From: Taibaiella sp047605615
GTDB taxonomy: Bacteria; Bacteroidota; Bacteroidia; Chitinophagales; Chitinophagaceae
Direction: 5' to 3'
NCBI GenBank assembly: GCA_047605615.1
Contig: JASGFI010000040.1
Location: 1-21,333 of the forward strand
Length of the DNA: 21,333 nt
Shown one piece after another: positions 9,107 to 15,486 of the stretch. Both the position numbers and the translations under genes were made by a program. Below the pieces are notes generated by a model. That model did not search any database. It worked only from the letters and a program-made list of their open reading frames with translations, and was not told where the DNA came from. Position 1 is the stretch's first letter. The number at the start of each line of letters is the position of its first letter.

Positions 9107-9304
9107 TTAGGCGTTGTAGATTTCCTCTTCGATGTCGGTAGCCTTCTTGCTTAGCCTCGCTTTCAGGTTGTCTATGCTTTCTTTCAGCTTGTCTATCTGT
9201 TCGGCCCTCTTGTCCTTGTCCGTAGCCAATAAATAACCAGCCGCTGCGCCTACTGCCGCGCCAATCAACAATGTTGCTACTGCTTTACCTGCACTGTTTG
9301 CCAT
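9107..9304 (-). CDS. YtxH-like small membrane protein
   Basis: A 65-residue protein. Residues about 8-27 are a glycine/alanine-rich membrane helix (LLIGAAVGAAAGYLLA) followed at once by a charged TDKDKR motif and an amphipathic helix likely to form a coiled coil (IDKLKESIDNLKARL). This is the YtxH/gas-vesicle-like small-protein pattern, a family often induced by general stress. It is probably anchored in the inner membrane with the helix in the cytoplasm. It is the first gene of the three-gene minus-strand cluster; a TAGATTTG -7 element lies about 45 bases upstream. Its precise role is unknown. Confidence 0.82.
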   Translation of the reverse strand: MANSAGKAVATLLIGAAVGAAAGYLLATDKDKRAEQIDKLKESIDNLKARLSKKATDIEEEIYNA

Positions 9305-9349
9305 AACTAATTGAGTTTTAATTGTGAAAATGTTTGTTACGTATTTTTA

Positions 9350-9357
9350 CAAATCTA
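9350..9357 (-). promoter_or_regulatory. -7 promoter element for the YtxH cluster
   Basis: TAGATTTG on the minus strand is a perfect match to the Bacteroidota TAnnTTTG -7 element, about 45 bases before the ATG of the YtxH-like gene. No good TTTG is seen at the expected -33 spacing, so confidence is moderate. A second, weaker minus-strand match (TGTTTTTG followed by CCGCC) lies at 9420-9427. Confidence 0.45.
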
Positions 9358-9482
9358 CAATCTTCTGTTTGTTTTGTTCATCTTTTGTCGCAATTAATAA
9401 AAAATTAAGTATTCGGCGGCAAAAACACACGTGCCGCGCTGCCTGTTTCCATTCATGTCCCAAGTGCTTCGCCGCCAATCGT

Positions 9483-9490
9483 TAACTTTG
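9483..9490 (+). promoter_or_regulatory. -7 promoter element for mutL
   Basis: TAACTTTG matches TAnnTTTG exactly and lies 54 bases before the mutL GTG start. The -33 region has only TTCG in about the right place. Confidence 0.45.
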
Positions 9491-9544
9491 TGCGTGAACC
9501 AGCCTAAGTAGTGGTTTTTTTGTAAAAGAAATAGTTTCAAAGCC

Positions 9545-11413
9545 GTGCCCGATATTATACAGTTGTTACCCGACCACCTTGCCAACCAAATAGCCGCCGG
9601 TGAAGTAATCCAACGGCCCGCCGCCGCCGTAAAAGAACTTTTGGAAAACGCCATAGATGCCGGTGCCACCGCCATTCAGTTGATATTGAAAGATGCCGGA
9701 AAAGAATTGATTCAAGTAGTGGACAATGGCAAGGGCATGAGCGCCATGGATGCGCGCATGGCCTTTGAACGTCATGCCACCTCCAAAATCAAAAAAATAG
9801 ACGACCTTTTTGCCATTAAAACAATGGGCTTCAGGGGCGAGGCATTGGCCTCCATAGCTGCGGTGGCGCAAGTAGAGCTAAAGTCGAAGCAAGCCGACGA
9901 CGATGCGGGTACTTTGCTCCACATAGAAGCCAACGAGGTTACGAGGCAAGAGCCTGTAGCCGTAGCCAACGGTACCAGCATAGCGGTCAAAAACCTGTTT
10001 TACAATGTACCCGCGAGGCGAAAATTCCTGAAATCCAACACTTCGGAATACAAGCACATAATAGATGAATTTACGCGCGTGGCCATGGCTTATCCTGCCA
10101 TTTCGTTTAAGTTGTTTCACAACAATACCGAACAGTTTCACCTAAATTCCGGTACGCCCAAAAACAGGGTAGTGGAGCTGTTGGGCCACAAGGTGGAAAA
10201 AAATTTGGTGCCCCTGGAAGAAGATACGGATTTGCTGAACATTCGCGGGTTCATAGGCAAGCCCGAAGCCGCCACCAAAACACGCGGCAACCAGTTTTTT
10301 TTCATCAATGGCAGGTTCATACGCAATGCGTACCTGCACCACGCAGTGGTTACGGCTTTCGGGGGCTTGATAGAAAAAGACGCCTTCCCCTTCTATGTTT
10401 TGTTCCTGGAAATAGACCCGCACAGGGTGGACATAAACGTGCATCCCACCAAACAAGAAGTGAAGTTTGAGGACGATAGGATGATGTATGCGTTTTTGCA
10501 AGCTGCCGTAAAACACGCCTTGGCCCGGTTCAACATAGCCCCCTCCATCGATTTTACCTTGAACCCGCAAATACAAAACTTGGATGCCGTAAGGCTGCCC
10601 CAAACCGAAGCGCAAAAGTTGCGCACCGCCCAAAGCTATCTGTCGCAGTCTTTCAGCCAGGCGGGCAAAGCCCATTTTCTGGAAAAAAGCGACGACAGGA
10701 AGCAATGGAAATTGCAGCAGCAATATTTGATGCCCTCTTTTTCGCAAGCCTTGCCATCGGCCGGCAGCAGTTTCGAGGTATGCGCCGCAGAGGGCAACGA
10801 CACCACACCGGTAGCTGTGGAGCATCAGGCAAAATTGCCCTTCAACGATGAAGATAAAGCCAACAATACCATGCTGCAATACAGGGGCTACCTCATCGGC
10901 ACCATGAAATCGGGGCTACTGGTAGTACACCAAAAAAGGGCCATGGAGCGCATACTGTATGAGCGGTTGGCGACCCGCATAGCGCAATCGCAAAGGGTGA
11001 CCCAACAATTACTTTTTCCGCATACGCTCGAATTTGCCCCTGCCGATGCTGCATTGTTTGAGGACTTACTCCCCATTTTGCAGCAATTGGGTTTCGACTT
11101 GCAGCATTTTGGCGGTACCACTTATTTGCTCAACGGCGTACCCCCCGACATAGAAACCGGCCACGAACAAATAATACTGGAACAACTTTTGGAACAAATG
11201 AAGCATGAGGCTTCTTCGCTGAAAGACAACAGGCAAGAATACCTGTTGCAAGCCATGGCCAAGCGTTTGGCGCAACCGCTCGCGCTCCATACCGAAGCCG
11301 CACGCACGCTCATAGACGAATTGTTTGCCTGCGCCTTGCCCCAATACAGCCCGGAGGGGCTAAAAGTATTTACCATGCTCCCCGTAGAAAGCTTGGATGC
11401 CCTGCTGGAATGA
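9545..11413 (+). CDS. mutL: DNA mismatch repair protein MutL
   Basis: A 622-residue protein. It links MutS mismatch recognition to strand removal. The N-terminal GHKL ATPase is complete: ELLENAIDAG (31-40, catalytic Glu/Asn), DNGKGM (60-65), TMGFRGEAL (93-101) and an FYNVPARRKF segment, followed by the S5-like transducer ending in VDINVHPTKQEVKF. A variable linker then leads to the C-terminal dimerisation domain from about residue 440. In that domain the endonuclease motif DQHA(x)2E(x)4E reads HQKRAMERILYE (462-473), so the metal-binding Asp and His are His462 and Lys464, and the usual C-terminal CPHGRP motif reads SPEGLK. This argues for a loss of nicking activity, although no Dam/MutH context is visible. 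The start is GTG; the MPDIIQLLP N-terminus is standard for the family. Confidence 0.97.
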   Translation: MPDIIQLLPDHLANQIAAGEVIQRPAAAVKELLENAIDAGATAIQLILKDAGKELIQVVDNGKGMSAMDARMAFERHATSKIKKIDDLFAIKTMGFRGEALASIAAVAQVELKSKQADDDAGTLLHIEANEVTRQEPVAVANGTSIAVKNLFYNVPARRKFLKSNTSEYKHIIDEFTRVAMAYPAISFKLFHNNTEQFHLNSGTPKNRVVELLGHKVEKNLVPLEEDTDLLNIRGFIGKPEAATKTRGNQFFFINGRFIRNAYLHHAVVTAFGGLIEKDAFPFYVLFLEIDPHRVDINVHPTKQEVKFEDDRMMYAFLQAAVKHALARFNIAPSIDFTLNPQIQNLDAVRLPQTEAQKLRTAQSYLSQSFSQAGKAHFLEKSDDRKQWKLQQQYLMPSFSQALPSAGSSFEVCAAEGNDTTPVAVEHQAKLPFNDEDKANNTMLQYRGYLIGTMKSGLLVVHQKRAMERILYERLATRIAQSQRVTQQLLFPHTLEFAPADAALFEDLLPILQQLGFDLQHFGGTTYLLNGVPPDIETGHEQIILEQLLEQMKHEASSLKDNRQEYLLQAMAKRLAQPLALHTEAARTLIDELFACALPQYSPEGLKVFTMLPVESLDALLE

Positions 11414-11454
11414 TTTTCCGAAGACCCTTGTCGGGTTACTTAAATCGGCCACTG

Positions 11455-11488
11455 GGTAAGTCAACATTAACTTACCGGTAATTTTTTT
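11455..11488 (+). terminator. intrinsic terminator candidate after mutL
   Basis: GGTAAGT (11455-11461) and ACTTACC (11470-11476) form a 7-base-pair stem with an 8-base loop. A run of seven T residues begins after a five-base gap, so it is not a textbook terminator. Confidence 0.5.
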
Positions 11489-11497
11489 GGGTAAAAG

Positions 11498-11527
11498 TTG
11501 TTTTATTTAATCAAAAACATAAATTTG
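11498..11527 (+). promoter_or_regulatory. promoter of the exbB-exbD-exbD-tonB operon
   Basis: TTG at 11498-11500, a 19-base spacer, and TAAATTTG at 11520-11527 fit the Bacteroidota sigma-ABfr type promoter (-33 TTG, -7 TAnnTTTG) very well. The predicted leader is about 55 bases, ending at the exbB ATG. Confidence 0.7.
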
Positions 11528-11586
11528 CCCCGACTATTTCAGAGTTTCATTTTTTAAAACAAACAATCAAGTAAAAAATCAAAATT

Positions 11587-12432
11587 ATGGCAGACGTAAA
11601 AACAGCCACAGCAGCAAAACCATCTGCATCATCCAATGCGGGTAAAACAAAAAATTCCAACGGTTTCTGGATAAACCTTGGCATAGTAGTAGTATGCGTA
11701 GTGGTTGGCCAACTAATCCGCGCTTTTGTATTGGGTGCGCCCTCAAACTTCAGCAAGCCCGCCGAACACGAAGGCCCGCTCAACTGGAAGGGCAACATGT
11801 ACACCGGCGGCCCCATCGTGCCGTTCCTTATTGCCTTGTTCCTAATCATGCTGTCGTTCGTGGTGGAAAGGGGCATTGCGCTCATGAAAGCCAAAGGAAA
11901 AGTAAACGGCGGCGAATTTGTGCGTAAGGTTCAATACCACCTGGCCAACAAGAACATAGATGCCGCCATAGCCGAGTGCGACAAGCAAGCCGGTTCGGTG
12001 GGCAACGTAATGAAAGCCGGCTTGCACAAGTACAAAGAAATGGTGAACAACACCGAATTGACTACCGACCAAAAGGTACTCAGCATCCAAAATGAAATAG
12101 AAGAGGCTTCTGCCCTGGAAATGCCCATGTTGGAAAAAAACATGGTATTCCTTTCCACCATTACCTCTTCGGCCACTTTGTTGGGTCTGTTGGGTACGGT
12201 GGTAGGTATGATACGCGCCTTCTCCGCAATGTCCGAAGCCGGCGCCCCCGATGCAGGTGCTTTGGCGGCAGGTATCTCCGAAGCCTTGTACAATACCGCC
12301 TTGGGTATCGGCACTTCGTTCCTTGCCATGATACTGTACAACTTCTACAATACCCTTATCGATGGTATGCACTTCTCTATTGACGAAGCAGGATTTACCT
12401 TGACCCAAAGTTTTGCAGCCAACTACAAATAG
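11587..12432 (+). CDS. exbB: ExbB/TolQ/MotA-family proton channel protein
   Basis: A 281-residue inner-membrane protein that forms the proton channel of the TonB energiser. Membrane segments lie at about 27-50, 75-95, 186-212 and 228-254. The last two carry the family signature (TITSSATLLGLLGTVVGMI, then GISEALYNTALG). The extra N-terminal helix gives four segments rather than the three of E. coli ExbB. The long cytoplasmic loop between the second and third helices (about 96-185) is typical. It opens an operon with two exbD genes and tonB, 59 bases before the first exbD, and has the clearest promoter in the window. The partner is probably a set of SusC/TonB-dependent receptors elsewhere. TolQ is unlikely because tonB, not tolA, follows. 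Confidence 0.93.
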   Translation: MADVKTATAAKPSASSNAGKTKNSNGFWINLGIVVVCVVVGQLIRAFVLGAPSNFSKPAEHEGPLNWKGNMYTGGPIVPFLIALFLIMLSFVVERGIALMKAKGKVNGGEFVRKVQYHLANKNIDAAIAECDKQAGSVGNVMKAGLHKYKEMVNNTELTTDQKVLSIQNEIEEASALEMPMLEKNMVFLSTITSSATLLGLLGTVVGMIRAFSAMSEAGAPDAGALAAGISEALYNTALGIGTSFLAMILYNFYNTLIDGMHFSIDEAGFTLTQSFAANYK

Positions 12433-12491
12433 TGGGCATAAAATTTTGTGGAAAATAATTTTTAGTTCGTCTTATATAAAATTGAAGCAGA

Positions 12492-13157
12492 ATGCCTAAA
12501 ATAAAAATGGCGCGTAAGAGTACGCATATAGACATGACGGCCATGTGCGATGTGGCGTTTCTATTGCTTACGTTCTTTATGCTAGCCACCAAGTTTAAGC
12601 CGCCGGAACCCGTGCAAGTGGCCACGCCGGCCTCTACGTCCACCAAGCAGATACCCGAGGGGTTCATGTTGATTACCTTGGACAAAGACGGCCGCATATT
12701 TTTTGCGGTTGACAACCTCAACGCAAAGCGCGCCATCATAAACCAAATCAATACCGACAAGGGTTTGAACCTTACCCAAGCCGAAATCAACAATTTCGTT
12801 ACCGGTGCGGGCGTGGGCGTACCGTTCAGCCAGTTGAAGTCTTACCTCGATTTGCCGCCGGCCCAACAATCCGAATTTGACAAAAAAGCCCCCGGCATAC
12901 CCGCCGACACCACGGGCGATTTCGAGAAAAACGAATTGGCCTATTGGGTGCAAACCACCAGGTACCATTTGGATAACGGCAAAGGCCGCATAGTAATCAA
13001 GGCCGATGCCGCATCTACCTATCCCAACATCAACAAGGTAATAGGTACCTTGGGCAAGATGAAGGTGTTCCGTTTTGCCTTCATTACCGACATGAAGGGC
13101 GTGCCCGCCGGTACGGCACTGGCCGCCGAGCGTGCATCCGGCAAAACCGAGGAATAA
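12492..13157 (+). CDS. exbD: ExbD/TolR-family biopolymer transport protein, first copy
   Basis: A 221-residue protein: a short cytoplasmic N-terminus, one membrane helix (about 19-34) carrying the proton-relay Asp20 in MCDVAFLLLTFFML, and a large periplasmic domain. At 221 residues it is longer than E. coli ExbD (141), with an insertion containing INNFVTGAGVGVPFSQLKSYL and a proline-rich PGIPADTTGDF section. It should sit in the ExbB pentamer pore. The ATG at 12492 gives the standard RKSTHIDMTAMCD N-terminus. It is followed after nine bases by a terminator-like hairpin and then a second, shorter exbD. Confidence 0.92.
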   Translation: MPKIKMARKSTHIDMTAMCDVAFLLLTFFMLATKFKPPEPVQVATPASTSTKQIPEGFMLITLDKDGRIFFAVDNLNAKRAIINQINTDKGLNLTQAEINNFVTGAGVGVPFSQLKSYLDLPPAQQSEFDKKAPGIPADTTGDFEKNELAYWVQTTRYHLDNGKGRIVIKADAASTYPNINKVIGTLGKMKVFRFAFITDMKGVPAGTALAAERASGKTEE

Positions 13158-13166
13158 AAGTAGCGT

Positions 13167-13189
13167 ACCGGCAAAAAGCCGGTTTTTAT
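13167..13189 (+). terminator. terminator-like hairpin between the two exbD genes
   Basis: ACCGGC and GCCGGT form a GC-rich six-base-pair stem around an AAAAA loop, followed directly by TTTTAT. It sits inside what is otherwise one operon, nine bases after the first exbD stop and 24 bases before the second exbD start. It may be a leaky terminator or a 3'-end stabiliser for the upstream message. Confidence 0.6.
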
Positions 13190-13213
13190 AACAAGAAAAT
13201 AAAATAAACAACC

Positions 13214-13765
13214 ATGGCAGAAATTGAGGTAAAAGGCGGGAAAAAAGGTGCCCCGCGAATAGACCTTACACCAATGGTGGATTTGGGCTTCCTGCTCATA
13301 ACCTTCTTCATGTTCACCACCACCATGTCGAAGCCGAAGGCAATGGAAATCCAAATGCCTTTCAAGGATGAAAAGCTGGACGAGAAAAACCAAAGTAAAA
13401 TAAAGACCGATCAGGCACTTACCGTGTTGTTGAGCAAAGACCACCGTGTTTATTATTACGGCGGCATAGGCGACGACCCGGCCAACCCGCCAAAAGTTGA
13501 GGTTACCTATTTCAAGGACAAGGACGGCCTGAGGCAAGTATTGATTGACAAAAAGAAAGCCGTCCAGGCATTGGTAAGCCAAGGTGTGCTTAAACCTACC
13601 GATAAATTGGTGGTACTCATAAAGCCCGACGACGACAGCACGACCGGCGATTTGATTAACGCACTTGACGAAATGACCATTAACGGTGTTCCTATTTATG
13701 CGGTTGTGGATATTACCCCGGTTGACAAAGATTTTATTCACGCAACCGAAGCGGCCAATCAGTAG
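13214..13765 (+). CDS. exbD: ExbD/TolR-family biopolymer transport protein, second copy
   Basis: A 183-residue protein with the same architecture as the preceding one: one membrane helix with Asp23 in PMVDLGFLLITFFMFTTTM, then a periplasmic domain (about 40-183). It is clearly diverged from the first copy outside the helix, so this is an old paralogue pair rather than a recent duplication. Two consecutive exbD genes are common in Bacteroidota TonB clusters, and the two may form a heterodimer inside ExbB; that is inference. A GGKKGAPRIDLTP N-terminus supports the ATG at 13214. tonB follows after 34 bases. Confidence 0.93.
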   Translation: MAEIEVKGGKKGAPRIDLTPMVDLGFLLITFFMFTTTMSKPKAMEIQMPFKDEKLDEKNQSKIKTDQALTVLLSKDHRVYYYGGIGDDPANPPKVEVTYFKDKDGLRQVLIDKKKAVQALVSQGVLKPTDKLVVLIKPDDDSTTGDLINALDEMTINGVPIYAVVDITPVDKDFIHATEAANQ

Positions 13766-13799
13766 GCGGCCAAGTTCATAATTTGTAAAAGAGAACAAA

Positions 13800-14618
13800 A
13801 TGGATATCAACAAAATATTAAAGGCCGATTATCTCGACATCCTTTTTGAAGGACGCAACAAGAAATATGGTGCCTACGAATTGCGTAAAAAGTATTCTAA
13901 AAGAGCAGCTATCGCCGGGTTGATTTCCGTAGGCGTTGTGGGGGGCATTTTTGCCGCTACCATGATAAAGCCAAAAGAAAAAATAGAAGCGGTAGCCCCG
14001 GTGGACGTGAAGGACGTGCAACTGGCCGAACCACCACCAATGGATCCCAAGAAGCCACCGCCACCACCGCCAGTGGCTCCGCCGCCACCGGTAAAACCTA
14101 CGGTAAAGTTTACCCCTCCCATCATCAAAAAGAACGAGGAGGTACACGAGGAAGAAATGATTAAAGAACCACCCAAGGACGAAAAGGTAGTGGTGGGTCC
14201 CGCCGATATCAAGGGATCGGGCGATCCGGATGCCATAGACCCGGGTCTTAGCAGCCAATCGGGTACGGGTAAAGGCGGCCCCGTGGAAGAAGCCGGGCCG
14301 CCGGTGGATAAAATCTTTACTTCGGTAGAGCAAATGCCCACGCCCCCGTTTGACGTTAATCAGTACCTGGCGAAGAATATCCGCTACCCGGCTGCCGCAA
14401 GGGAAGACAATATCCAGGGTAGGGTAGTGCTTCAGTTCGTGGTGGACAAAGACGGCTCCGTAACCGATATCGTCATCAAAAAAGACATAGGCGGCGGTTG
14501 CGGCAAGGAAGCCGAGCGCGTGGTACGCAGCATGCCCAAATGGAAGCCCGGCAAACAAAACGGCCAGCCCGTAAAGGTTTATTTCACCTTGCCGGTATCT
14601 TTCAAATTGGCAGAGTAA
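13800..14618 (+). CDS. tonB: energy transducer TonB
   Basis: A 272-residue periplasm-spanning protein. The cytoplasmic N-terminus carries the Bacteroidota-type LDILFEGRNKKYGAYELRKKY motif (12-32). One membrane helix lies at about 36-56. A proline-rich rod follows (about 77-110, with PPPPPP and APPPPVKP), then a charged linker and the TonB C-terminal domain from about 193 (IRYPAAAREDNIQGRV, SMPKWKPGKQNGQPV, FTLPVSF). It carries proton-motive energy from ExbB/ExbD to TonB-dependent outer-membrane receptors. It is the last gene of the operon and is followed by a strong terminator. The C-terminal domain is complete and no frameshift is seen. Confidence 0.96.
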   Translation: MDINKILKADYLDILFEGRNKKYGAYELRKKYSKRAAIAGLISVGVVGGIFAATMIKPKEKIEAVAPVDVKDVQLAEPPPMDPKKPPPPPPVAPPPPVKPTVKFTPPIIKKNEEVHEEEMIKEPPKDEKVVVGPADIKGSGDPDAIDPGLSSQSGTGKGGPVEEAGPPVDKIFTSVEQMPTPPFDVNQYLAKNIRYPAAAREDNIQGRVVLQFVVDKDGSVTDIVIKKDIGGGCGKEAERVVRSMPKWKPGKQNGQPVKVYFTLPVSFKLAE

Positions 14619-14646
14619 TAGCTGAAATCGTTTTACGATAAGCAAC

Positions 14647-14684
14647 AAACCGACAGAATTTACGCTCTGTCGGTTTTTCTTTTG
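14647..14684 (+). terminator. strong intrinsic terminator after tonB
   Basis: AAACCGACAGA and TCTGTCGGTTT pair perfectly around the loop ATTTACGC, followed by TTCTTTT. It closes the TonB operon. Its T-tract overlaps the -33 box of the next gene's promoter. Confidence 0.9.
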
Positions 14685-14712
14685 GCTTGCGCTGCCATTT
14701 AAGCTACATTTG
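14681..14712 (+). promoter_or_regulatory. promoter of the Skp-like lipoprotein gene
   Basis: TTTG at 14681-14684, a 20-base spacer and TACATTTG at 14705-14712, then CCGCC. The leader would be about 22 bases to the ATG at 14740. Confidence 0.65.
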
Positions 14713-14739
14713 CCGCCATTGAAACAAAAAATTAAAAAG

Positions 14740-15372
14740 ATGAATAATTTGCCCAACAAGTTGAACAGATATTTTACGGCCTCCGCTTTTGGCTTGTGCT
14801 TGGCAGCCGCCGGTTGCGGTAATGGTGGCAACACGCCCCCTACGGCTTCCGGCCAAAAAGCGACTACGCCCGCCGGTCAAAATGAAGTTGCCGCAGGCGG
14901 CAGCAATGGCAAGATAGCCTATGTGGACATGGACACCCTGCAAGCCAAATATGAATACCTGAAAGCCAAGCGTGACGAACTCGAAAAGCGCACGGCCGCA
15001 ATAGATGCCGAAATAGGTAAAATGGGGCAGACCCTGCAAACAAAATATGCCGCCTTTCAAAAGAAAGCACAGGCCGGTACCTTGAGCCAAGCGGAAGGCG
15101 AGGCAGGCCAACGCGAGCTGGCACAAATGCAAGAAAATATCGAGACACGCAGGCAAACATTGGGCAACCAATTGTTGAAAGACCAAGAGGCGTTCAACAA
15201 AGACCTGCAAGACCGTTTGGATGCTTTTTTGGAAAAATATAACGCAGACAAAAAGTATGACTACATTTTGTCGTATGCCAAGGGTGGCTCTATTTTATTT
15301 GCCAACAAAGCGTTGAACATTACCGAGGATGTGGTAAAAGGCATGAACGAAGCGGCCAATGGGGTTAAATAA
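14740..15372 (+). CDS. OmpH/Skp-family lipoprotein
   Basis: A 210-residue protein. Residues 1-25 are a lipoprotein signal peptide with Cys26 in LAAAGCGNGG; the -3 position is Ala rather than Leu but the site is acceptable. A low-complexity linker (about 27-58) leads to the OmpH-like domain, GKIAYVDMDTLQAKYEYLK, and then a long helical hairpin (about 75-165, many E/K/Q heptads). It ends in a strand-turn segment (YDYILSYAKGGSILFANKALNIT). This matches Skp/OmpH, the periplasmic holdase for outer-membrane proteins, but lipid-anchored. An in-frame TTG at 14710 is rejected as start because it lies inside the predicted -7 element and would spoil the signal peptide. The gene is transcribed alone, between two strong hairpins. 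Confidence 0.85.
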   Translation: MNNLPNKLNRYFTASAFGLCLAAAGCGNGGNTPPTASGQKATTPAGQNEVAAGGSNGKIAYVDMDTLQAKYEYLKAKRDELEKRTAAIDAEIGKMGQTLQTKYAAFQKKAQAGTLSQAEGEAGQRELAQMQENIETRRQTLGNQLLKDQEAFNKDLQDRLDAFLEKYNADKKYDYILSYAKGGSILFANKALNITEDVVKGMNEAANGVK

Positions 15373-15389
15373 TCTTGTTATTGCACATT

Positions 15390-15467
15390 AAAAAAGCGAC
15401 TGATGGGGGTAGTTATGGTCGGAAGAAAAAATCTTCCGACCATAACTACTGATGAGGTCGCTTTTTT
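15390..15467. terminator. long bidirectional hairpin between the Skp-like gene and purH
   Basis: Outer arms AAAAAAGCGAC (15390-15400) and GTCGCTTTTTT (15457-15467) pair perfectly. An internal loop of 9 and 8 bases follows, then a perfect 17-base-pair inner stem (15410-15426 with 15432-15448) around an AAAAA loop. Total 28 paired bases. It lies exactly between convergent genes, and both strands end in T runs, so it should terminate both transcripts. The inner 17-base-pair stem is far longer than termination needs. Confidence 0.85.
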
Positions 15468-15486
15468 ATATGCAGCATAGCCTTTC

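Noticed and set aside
10142..10879. 245-codon minus-strand open frame inside mutL
   Set aside because: Antisense to well-conserved MutL sequence; codon usage and residue content do not look like protein.
13019..13813. 264-codon minus-strand open frame opposite the second exbD
   Set aside because: It is the complement of ExbD coding sequence and spans two real genes and their gap.
13818..14834. Long open frame (338 codons) on the minus strand opposite tonB
   Set aside because: It is antisense to a clearly real TonB gene and contains compositional runs (many W, R and H residues from the complement of the proline-rich rod). It matches no family and has no promoter.
15400..15460. CTGATGAG beside a stem, resembling the hammerhead ribozyme core
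   Set aside because: The hammerhead needs CUGAUGA, a stem, GAAA, another stem and a UH cleavage site. After CTGATGAG the GTCGC arm pairs only with sequence upstream, and no GAAA follows in the right place.
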